Shown here: piece by piece, positions 47,096-58,100 of the stretch
Numbering within the stretch: position 1 is the stretch's first letter
How the letters are laid out: each line of letters opens with the position of its first letter
DNA from: Bugula neritina
Taxonomy: Eukaryota; Bryozoa; Gymnolaemata; Cheilostomatida; Bugulidae
Reading direction: 5' to 3'
Assembly: GCA_964035545.1 (NCBI GenBank)
Contig: OZ037773.1
Span: 6,340,251-6,404,250, forward strand
DNA: 64,000 nt
Position numbers and translations under genes: made by a program
The notes under the pieces: generated by a model
Seen by the model: only the letters and a program-made list of their open reading frames with translations
The model's database searches: none
Told to the model about the DNA's origin: nothing

Positions 47096-49984
47096 ACTGT
47101 ACCTACTATTGCACACAACATTAAAGTGAGAGTTACAATACAATAAATGTCTAGAAATAGCAACTAGAGCAGTAGTTTTAGATTACTCAAGAAATCTAGT
47201 GCCAAGCAGAAAACTTTTGCAAGTTTAGAAAGTTGTGTTGAGAGCCACCATAAGATGCATTTTCATGTGACTTGAAAACCTGTCGAATGCTGTAATTACG
47301 AATATAATTTATAATTGGCTTTCAGAAGCGATCAATAATATCATAAAATGCTTCAAATAAATGTGTAAAAATATAATTAATTAACACTTCCAATACAATA
47401 AAATCATGAATACCATGACATAAAACACGCATGGCTTGGAAACCAGTTCTGTTACAGCAGTGCAAGCTGTATAATGTCAGGATGGAGAAAGTTTGTGCTG
47501 TGTCATGACCATGTAATAGCAAAATTTATAACACATGTGATAAGAAATGCAGGTTAAAAAGAAAGCAGTCATGAGTGAGTAATGCAGGTAAACAATGGGC
47601 TATTCATATTTTAAAAGTAGTCAATGATGTGTAATTTTGCTCTGTTGATGGTGGCAAATTAGTATTGCCGCACTATGGTACACCACATATACTGAATAAG
47701 CTTATCTGAATGCTTAACAACACATAAACAAGTTATCCAATTCTTGCATCACTGACTGTAAACTGTTAATGATGACTAATGAGTAAAAACTAAAGATTTT
47801 TGCCTCCACTGGGTTACTAAAATGATAATAGCAAAGCTAATTGATTATTCACAAAAGGTTGGGGGCTCACGGGTACAGCCCATCACTAGCTTTTGAAATC
47901 GATGGCTAAATCAATGTAAAATGTAGATAGTATATAGTGTGTGCTAACTTTTTGTGAAGCTTAGAAGTAAAGTGGAATGAACAGTAAACAACATTGGCTC
48001 ATTGAGACAAATAGCATATGTCTACTCTATATACCATATATATATAACCTATATATATTGGCCTGACAATCCTCTTAAGGTTACACAATATGACGCCCAT
48101 CTTTCTCATAAGGTACATTGAACTCTTTACTATGTCAAAGAGGCTGGTTAACATAATGACCAAAGATATAGGCTAAAATTTCAACTCCAGATATATTTTT
48201 TATGGGCAAAATACTCAATCATATATGATATATTCCTGTTGGAAACCTTTTCAATACGTAGAACCAAAGCTATTCTGAGCCATCAGTTTAGAATAACCAG
48301 ACCTGAACTTTAACTCCACATATCTGATCACAATCGTATAAAAAACGAGATATTTGAGAACTTATATATAACACTTAATTAAATGGCATTCACCCTGTAA
48401 GCACGTATAACTTCTTAATGCATAGTAAAAGAGGTGAAATGTTATTTTTGAGTGCTTCTTTGAAAAAGCTCTCCCCTTTTGCCAGAAACATCTTTCAATT
48501 CTTCAAAGTTTAATTGAATTAATTTTATGTTATAAAAATAGATGAATTGTTTCTTTAGCAAAACATGATTTCTTGACATGTAATAAAAACAACTATCTAA
48601 GACTGAATATTGTATTTACTTTTAACTTACCTGATAATACTAACTGGAGATAAATTTTATTATTTGTAATCCAAATGACAGACTCCCCAAGCGAGCTATT
48701 GTATAACTAGCTAGTCAACTTTACTATATAGCTAACTGCAGACGAACTACACCTATAGTCAGTCACTTTTACTATGATGTTATACTAGTCACTTTTACTA
48801 TGGTACTACTCTACAATACACATCACTAAATTATCTGACAGTTCCTAATCCGCAGTATCAAAGTCACTCCTAGTTTATGGTGAAGCTCATAACACAGCTG
48901 TGAATGCATTCACTAGTTTTTCGTACATCAACAGTTTAACCAATATCTAATTATGGTTGCCAGGGGCAACCTATTTCACATAAAAAACAACATGTTACTA
49001 TACAGTCTATACTGTAAGGGTTTAATTCAATTTCTCCGAATTAGTCACTTGATTGGTTAAGGCTGCGGCAAACCATATCAAGCTTTGAGAGTGCAACATG
49101 AATAAGAGGAAACACTAACCTAATTCAGATGTATGGAAGGATAGCTGTGTGGACACATAACTTCAAGATCTGCAAATGCATTTTACACAACTAATGAAAA
49201 TCATAGCATATCATTGTATGGTGATACTACTTCTTCTATTATCTCATTTATAACTGGCAGTAATAAGGAATACAGGAAGTATCTAATTCCAGGAGGTCAA
49301 AAGGTAAACATGCCAGTATTAATTATTATCAATTAGATAAATTTTTGTATACATTGTAACCACTATACTAGCTGGTGGCTGTAAACATTAGAAAGCATTT
49401 GTTCCTTAGCTATAAGTATGAAGTTTTATTACGTTCTACACTTGCACTAATAACACATTATGACATTAAACTATATGTATCCCACAGGTCATGCAAGCTT
49501 TGGCCATTGTAGGCTACTTAAAGTTTGAATATAGCAATTCAACTTTTAGAGCAAATCTATATTATGTTTATTTAAATCAGCTATTGTGGTATATTTCAGC
49601 TAGTGCAAAAGAGTGTCAGGTTTGCGGACAGGAGTTATACTTTCTCAACAAAAAGCTACCTTAAAGTTTTTGAAATTGCCTTTTCCAGAAAAATATGCAT
49701 TATAAAAGATATTTTTTAGAGAATTGCTAATTTGGTGTGCTAATCATTATAACATTGCATTGTGGTTGTAATACACTATATAAGCCATTGTGGTTGTACT
49801 ACATTATATATTATAAGGCATAAGCCATTGTGGTTGTATTACATTGAATGATAGGTGGTAATAATGGTATTACATGCACAGTTACATTAGAGCTGTCTTA
49901 CATGTTGTAGATTTTGACAGCATATTACAAACAATGGTAGTAACCAAATAGATTATAGACTGTGGGAGTCTTGTTGAAGCACCT

Positions 49985-50512
49985 AAGATGGTGTGAGGTG
50001 GTTGTGCACCAATTACTGTCAAGTGCTAGCAAGTGACTGTGACCCAATGACTGTCAAGTGCTAGCAAGTGGTTGTGCACCAATTACTGTCAAGTGCTAGC
50101 AAGTTGCAATGAAGCAACTACTGTTAGGTGCTAGCAAGTGGTTGTGACCCAACTACTGTCAAGTGCTAGCAAGTGGTTGTCCACCAATTACTGTCAAGTG
50201 CTAGCAAGTGGTTGTGCACCAATTACTGTCAAGTGCTAGCAAGTGGTTGTGACCCAATAACTGTCAAGTGCCAGCAAGTGCAAGTGGTTGTGACTCAATT
50301 ACTGTCAAGTGCTAGCAAGTTGCAATGAAGCAACTACTGTTAGGTGCTAGCAAGTGGTTGTCCACCAATTACTGTCAAGTGCTAGCAAGTGGTTGTGCAC
50401 CAATTACTGTCAAGTGCTAGCAAGTGGTTGTGCACCAATTACTGTCAAGTGCTAGCAAGTTGCAATGAAGCAACTACTGTCAGGTGCTAGCAAGTGGTTG
50501 GGCTGTGGGTAT
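49985..50512 (+). repeat. 35-bp minisatellite
   Basis: About fifteen units of TACTGTCAAGTGCTAGCAAG followed by TGGTTGTGCACCAAT, with occasional variant units (GTTGCAATGAAGCAACTACT). On the minus strand the rightmost unit supplies the last codons and stop of a candidate STUM exon (50480-50571). Confidence 0.92.
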
Positions 50513-50571
50513 CAACATTTTCATCTTTTCCTTTTGCTCTTCTTCATCAATAAGTACCCATTTAAATTCTT
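50480..50571 (-). CDS. Candidate alternative last exon of STUM
   Basis: After the acceptor TTTGGCAG the minus strand reads (K)EFKWVLIDEEEQKEKMKML and ends IPTAQPLAST then TGA (50480-50482). Its phase fits the STUM exon 12 donor (53848), giving a 30-residue acidic/basic cytosolic tail in place of that of exon 13. It is exactly as long (92 nt) as exon 13. The stop and last codons come from the adjacent 35-bp minisatellite. Confidence 0.5.
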
Positions 50572-52116
50572 CTGCCAAATACAAAAATAATAAAACTGTT
50601 TTCAAATTAATAAAAGATTTCTAACTAGGCAACAGTTATATAACCACCATTGTTCCAGCTGATGCAGTGTCATGCCAATAAACAATATGAAAACAATAAG
50701 TTTATACTTGTGTCCTTGGGGTCAATAACTTGACCTCATGAACACAAGTATAAAAGTACTTTTTTGAACTGTAACTCTGATTGAGAAAGGCAGCTTATTT
50801 GATCAGATGTTTGAGTATTCTTGCTTTAGCCTACGTAACTAATTCTGCACACTTTAATTCTATACCTTTGACAAAGATTACAGAAGCAGACCCATGATAT
50901 ATTCATGTTTATATACTGAATTTATATACTGAATATTTGCCACAAACAGTTGCAAGATTGTACCTTGTGCATTGAGCCAGAGTTTGGATGTCTTGAAAGT
51001 GCATTAATAGATACAACCACGTGGGCCATAAGCTATTAGGGAAGCTCAATAATTAATTGTTTGTAAATTCACTTGAAAAAATTTCTATTCTTCTAAAGTT
51101 TATAAGCACAAATTTGGTTTTGAAGAGAAAACTACATTATAGTAGAAGAAATCTTTCAAGCCTCCTGTCTATGAACTGAAATATATGTTAATATTGAGAG
51201 TCCTCATGGTGTGTAAACTAACATATTATTATGGTGAGTTTTTATTGGGCAAAATATTAATATAGTGTCTATATAATTGCAGTATCTGCATATACAACCA
51301 ACTATTAAAATAAATGCAATAAAAATAATTCATTAATTTAGCTCTAGCTATGTAAAAAAAGGGGGGGGGGAGGTGTTTAAGGAATCAAGGAGTGTGAGTG
51401 GAAAAATGGCTTCATGCAAACAGATAACTTCCAGCTGAATTTATCAAAATTTAATTATATTTGTAAAAGTTTATAAATTACAAAATTTGAAAACGAACTG
51501 CTAAAGAAAATTTATTTTAAATTAAAAAAAATTAAACTTGCATTTGTAGTAAAAAGTATTAAAATTCAGGAGAAGAGTATAATAAATAATTTATCAATGG
51601 AATGTATTAATAAATAAATGACAGTCTGTGATATAAAGTTATCCCACCTAACACTCATATGCAGGTATATATAACCCTAAAAGGAGTTCTAATGAAAACT
51701 CAGATTATAGTAAGTAACGCAGAATTCTATAACCAAATTGCACAAAAAATATTTTTCTATAGAGCCTATTCTATAATTATGAGCTAAAGAACTACAATAA
51801 AGGAAATGTGCTGTCTACGATTATGGAAAGTGGAAACCATCTGAAGTAATAATTTACTTCTGTAGCTACACTATCACTACGTTTCCTAGCTTTGAATTAT
51901 GCGAATGAATTTGTCATTCTATGTTTGGAACCAGTAGCATCGAATGAAACTGCAATCATAAGTTCATGCAAATCACAACCACAAATTCATCGTATATGAG
52001 CATCCTTTTGCATAATTCGAAGTAATGGAAACACAGTTTATGTTCTGGAAAAGAGGTCTTCGCGAGAAAGGAAAAGGGTTTTGGTTTGCGATAGCCTGAG
52101 ATCAACTCACACTATC
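50572..52116. other. Region downstream of STUM exon 13
   Basis: AT-rich. A (G)10 tract near 51360. If exon 50480-50571 is used, this is intron; if not, 3' untranslated or intergenic sequence. No gene seen. Confidence 0.5.
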
Positions 52117-55100
52117 CTAATTTGCACTGGGGGTGGAGGTGGACTGTGCCTCTACACTACTGAGCTGCTCTAACTCGTGCTCATATCTCTTCAAGTGCTG
52201 ATAACTCTCTACAACAATTCATGTACAAATAAAAAAATGACAATTTGATGATAAAAAAAATCTAAAGAATATATAAGGAGCAACATGCATGTAGATCTGA
52301 CTAAGTTAACACTAGACATTGATAGCTTTTTGCAAACATTATAAAATTTATTTAAATCATTCTTCTAATTATCAATGAGAGAACAGGGGAGTTAGAGGTG
52401 TAAAACAGAAGAAGGTAGGAAGGGTAAGAAGTTGTTTGATTATAAAATATAGCAATCATGTTTCAAATTAAAAAAAGATAAAAAAAAAATATAAGCTAAA
52501 TTTACATTTCTGCACCTAAAACAATTGTTGCTAGATTATTACTGACATATTACTGACAGAATAATGATTTAATCACTTTTAGAACACTCAAGCATTTATT
52601 GGTAATTACATAATATATTGAACACTGTGTTACATTATTATTACCTATATGCTTGTTTGGTGTTATTTCATAGCTCTTTTACAGATCATAAATGAACATT
52701 GAAAAAATCAGAGAGTCAAGTATAGCCATCTTAATATTAAGTTAATGTGACAACATAAAGGATTAGTAAACTCATAATTTACTAAAAATAATCCCAGTTG
52801 AATGGACAACAACCTAGATTAGCAATATTAACACTAAAAGCTTGTTTTTTTATAACAACCTCTATTAATTTAACATTTTGTGTGACTGAACGCCTATAAA
52901 ACAGTTGCAAGAACTAACACGCGTGTGTTGAACATATAGATTTAAGCACACCTAGAAAAAAATTTACAACTTTCTTATGACCCATTCACACTAAAGTTAA
53001 AAGTGTGAGCACGCTATTAGTAAAACATCTTTTAAAGTTTCTTTTCCAAAGAATTGATATAATTTCAACTATAAACTTGTAGTAATATGATGCAATTACC
53101 ATGTCAGAATGTTACATTGTGTAGCAGACAATACAAATATAATTATCAATAATTTATGCAAATAATTTAAATTTAAATATTCTATTGATGTTTTTGAAGC
53201 TAATTATACAGATAATTTAGCCAGTTCTTACTGACTAAACTCTCAAACTTTTAGAATCTAAATAGATTTTGTTTTTTGGTTAATAGAAAATATATACTGG
53301 CAACTAAGAGTCGATACAATAAATTTCATGTTACATTATAAATAAATTTCTATAAAATTTTAAAAAATTTTACTTATCCCAATTACCAGCCATTGAAAAA
53401 TAATTCAGTTTGCTTGATGACAGAGAAACAAAGAGAAAAAATTGCTTTCAACAATTTAAAGCCATTCAATATCTTAAGAAGAATACAAGTCAATGTGTGA
53501 TTGCCATATAAGCGTGCAAATCAGAAGTTTGTGATGAGAGAATTATCGTGAGTTACCTTCTTTTCCTGTAGATATCTGAGAATAATGCACATCATCAATC
53601 TATTTATTTTTATTACATGCACTTATTTAAACAAAGAAGACGTTGAGCGTTTTACCGTATTAAATTAATTATTTATCACTATTTATGCAACATCCCACTA
53701 ATATGCTAATTGTTTGATAATTGTCAATAATTGAATTGTGAAAACAGGGCAATCCTGTTGTAGCAGTGACAGGCAGAGCACATGCTCATACTTGCCACTA
53801 CCAACTCAACATGCCATGTACATGAGGTGTCATAAGAAGGAACTTACTTGACAAGATGACTAAGTTGATGCCCCATGCAATACTCCAGAACCAGCCAACC
53901 ATCACAAACAGGATTGTCAGCAGCTGGCCAATCCCTTTAACATCAAACTATCTTATTCATTTCATTATTTATAATTGTAATTGATGCTAAAAAGTTGTTA
54001 CATCATTTTATAGTATAATTTCCTTGGAACTAAACCAAGTCAGTTTATATTGTTGGAATAGGGAAAAAGAAACTTTTTAAAGACTTAAGTTATTAGATAT
54101 TCTAATAACAGGTTGCTTGAGGAGAGTTGATTGTCTTAGCAATGAGTTACACATTAAACCACAGTGTACAGTACTTAATGTGAAACACCAACTTTACTTG
54201 TTTATGGACAGTTATTATATACTTCACATGGTAACCTGGAATTGTACATCATTTCTTGCAGTATCAAACAAATGATGCGATTGTGACGTGTAATAAAAAT
54301 ACTATAGGCATTAGTATGAAAGGAATATTATTATAAGATTGATTAAAAATGTTGTTCAAACCGCTTCATCCATTAAAAAAGAAAATGTTTAAAGCTAACA
54401 TTTCTCAATTTTAAGTTTTTTTTCAACTTTCAAGTGTCTATAATACAGCTCTTCTGTCGTTCAAACAAATTAAGAAGAAATTATTCTAATAAACTGTGAG
54501 TATATACAAACTCCTATAGCAGTTCCTTCTGATTGGACCAGAAAAGGTGACCTACATTATATGGCTTTGCTTAGTTACTATAGCAACAAAGACACATACC
54601 AACAATAAGGTTAATGAAAACAGTCTTGAACACCTGGTCATCTTTTCCTTCAATTCTTGGCCTCCCGAAGCACAGCACACTAAACCCACTTAGCACAGTG
54701 CCTATACTCAAATAAAAAGTAAAATTAGAGTGAACCTGAGTTAGGAAAAAACTCCATTATACGTAAACCAGGAGTAATCCATGTAAACAACTATCAAATT
54801 CTTCAGCATGATACTGAACACAAAGAATCACCAAAAAATTTTGTTGATTATGTTTCTACACAAACCTGAACCAGGAAGAATTACATTCATCACCAGGCAT
54901 GTGATAGCCAGAGGAACTGGGAGATAAGGGATGGCTGCCCTCATATACGACCCGTTGTTAGGCATCAACTCAATCTCTTTTGCTACCTTTGGCTTTTCAG
55001 CATTCAAATCCTGCAAGAAAACTTTATACATTTCTATTTATCAAAACATTTTTGTTGACCTAAAACCTGCTCATATATTTAATGGTAGATATTGAAGCTA

Positions 55101-58100
55101 ATTTTTTCTATGTTTAATAATTGCTTTTCAGCAATAGTTTAACTTATCAGCTGTAAACATAGTTAACAATAACAGTAACTAGAGACTTCAGTGTTGTGCT
55201 AAGTAACACCAGATCTACCACTGTGCTAAGTAATAGCAAATCTATCACTGTGCCTGATAATAACAGACCTAACACAGTAATAGGTAATGGCAGACCTACT
55301 ACTGTATCAGGTAATTGCAGACCTACCACTGTGCTAGACAATATCAGACCTACCACTGTGCTAAGCAGTAACAGACCTACCACTGTGCTAAGCAGTATTA
55401 GACCTACCACTGTGCTAGACAACATCAGACCTACCACTGTGCTAAGCAGTAACAGACTTACCACTGTGCTAGATAATATCAGACCTACCACTGTGCTAGG
55501 GATTTGCTGGAGGATTATTGTGCTGCCATTAGACCTGGAGCTGTTGCAACTCTCTCTACGGGAGTTGTCTCCCTTTGGCAGATTCAAGTGGGATTCTTTA
55601 AGTTGGGCTGCCAATTCCTCGTCCTCATTTGCTTCCTCCTCAATAGTTACTGGCTCGTTTGCTTCGTCTTTCATGAGCAATTCTTTGTCATCTTTTCCTA
55701 AAATATAAAAATTTATGCTCATGACTCTAGCATGTCTTTAGAAAGAATCATGATCAAGTGTAGAGGTAAGTCTCTTGGCCCAGCTAATGTTCTGAAAATG
55801 TGTGCTAGTGGTAAGGAAATTACAAATTTCTTATAAAAAATTTCAAATCAATCAATAAATAATCAATATAATAGCCAATAATCATCAACCAATAATAATA
55901 TTTGTCAAGTTTGCTATAAGTGTTACGAAGTGCAATTTGGTTAAACAGGTTTTTAAAAATAAACGTTATCTAGCTCACCAAAATTATGCCAAAACAATGG
56001 CGTGATCTTATATGGCCCATGCTTGATCATGGTAAAATCACTGAGTGTAAACTTTGATGTCAAAAGTGTAGTTTAGTGCTCAATTCACAACAAAATTGAA
56101 TGCAAGTAACCTGGAGATGCCCAGCTGCCTACTTTAGTATTATCTATGAGTCATCTTTCAGCACTGATATATACTAACAATGTAGTGTTTGAAAGAATAT
56201 TATATGACATTGTCACTGTACATATTTTGAGCATCATATAAACAAGACAGTTTGCAGGTAACATTTAAACTACAAAAATATTAAAATTTTCTTCTTTATA
56301 CAAACCCAACATCAATTAAAGTCTGTAAAATACCTGTAGTCGTAAACCCATCTTTAGGTTTTCCTTGAGTGAAATCTGATGGATTACTCCATTTAGATGC
56401 TACAGGCTTCACTTTGTCTGTAATAATTTTTCCGAGTGATGCAGGTGTTACCTTATCTGAGATTATTTTCCCAAAACCTCCAGGTTTCTTGCTTTTTGCA
56501 GGTGCTGTTGTGACTTTTTTATTCCCTTTGACACTTTTTCCTAAAGTTAATAAATAAAGCTTTTTGAATGTGAATGCACAAAACAATAGCAGAGCAATTT
56601 TTTGCTACATTACTAAAGGAACTTATCAAGTACCATTCACTTCTGGAGTGACTGAAGCACCAGATGGTGTTCTCTGAAGGGGTGTCTTCTTTCCTGACGG
56701 AATCTTGTTGTTGACTTGACTCTCAGGTTGACTTTCGGCTCTAGGAAATTAAAAAGCTTGATGAGTGAAGCCATACAAAGTGCAATATAACTGCAGGCTA
56801 TATGAAGAACTACTATCAATGTGCTGTCATACCTTAATTTTTCTAGCAAATATAAAATATTTTAAATTTATTTGACTAGCTGTGATTTTATGACAGCGTT
56901 GCTGTCTATAAAATAAAGTAAATTCAATCTGAAATTTAGCAACTCAAGCCATATGCGATCTAATATTTCAATAAGTAATCTCTGCATTAGTCTTTTTATT
57001 TAAACTGTTAGAAATAAAATATTAAAAGCGTACCTTGTTTTATTGAGGCGTTTGGTCACCTTGTTTGCAATAGATTTCTGCTGGGCTGAAGACTTGGTAG
57101 TTATTATATTAGCTAGTTTCACTGGAGCTGTCTTTACGGTTTTCTTTTTCTTAGGCGTAGGAGTTTTCTTGCCTTGATTTAGTGTAACACCATCCTTGCC
57201 ATCATCTTTACTAACAACTGTAATCATTTATTTTGAGCAATTACATTTGAAGCTAAAACTGTACCCTACTTGAGAATCATCAAATGCTGTGATTGAATTC
57301 CTGAAAGACCTTCTGATTTCTTGCAAAGGTCATAGACTAAATCGTGGTACATACAGGAATGTGACTCCCTGAAATGACGAGGGGAAGCTTTGGTTTCAGT
57401 ATTGAGCCATTAGGAAAAAATACGATAATATTATGGTGAAAACAAAATGAGTTTAAAGCACAACACTTTGTATTAAGCCATTATATATCATTTCTATGGT
57501 CATTTGTGTTAATTGAAAATTATAAAACAGCTAAAAGAGTTTCAAAAACACCGTTCAACTCTACTAGGTACAATTGTAGCAACTAATTAATATTTAGAGC
57601 TTGCTGACCATTTCAGACCTCGTAGTTACAAAACCTTGCTAATCAACTCTACAATATTGATAGGACAACTCCTACAAGTTAATAAATTGATTAATTGGTT
57701 AGAGTACTTTATGTAATGCAAGTTAATAAAATCGGAGTAGATGTTGGCTGAGCTTAAGATAGTTGTTGCAGCAGAAGCTGCTTCATTGCTAAACACAGAT
57801 CAGCGACCAGTCCAAACTCAGATCTATATAAGGAGCAGACAAGTAAAACAATAAAATATTTTTACCAGAACTATTTGAAATTCATTTTTGGGAGCAGCCA
57901 TGATGGTTTAGTCACTATAGTGTACTTAGCGGGCATGACAAAGTTATGGGTTTGAATTTTGGTAAGGAAAGTATTTTATCACAACTGCTCCTGTAACTCA
58001 GTAAAAGCCCTAGAACGCTGTAGTTAGCATGTTAAGAGACGCATTTCTTAGCCTGCTTAGCCCCCCTGTATTTAATATTTTATATGAATAGAAAACTAAA

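Larger units (their letters stand above)
42636..50479. other. Intergenic region between Rab and STUM genes
   Basis: About 7.8 kb without a convincing gene. It holds MITE copy D (45392-45546), a 57-bp array (44690-45310), a degenerate duplication at 46915-47095 and a 35-bp array from 49985. The Rab promoter should lie right of 42635. Minus ORFs at 46702-46902 and 47322-47522 have no coding support. Confidence 0.6.

Noticed and set aside
46780-47110. Another MITE copy starting GGTGCAGTAATGGAAATTGT
   Set aside because: Only about 16 bases of the terminus match and the interior is different. Too weak to call.
49985-50512. 35-bp array as a CRISPR array
   Set aside because: Units are contiguous with no unique spacers, and the setting is eukaryotic.
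53553-53572. 19-nt microexon between STUM exons 12 and 13
   Set aside because: Inclusion breaks the frame, while exon 12 to 13 joins cleanly without it.
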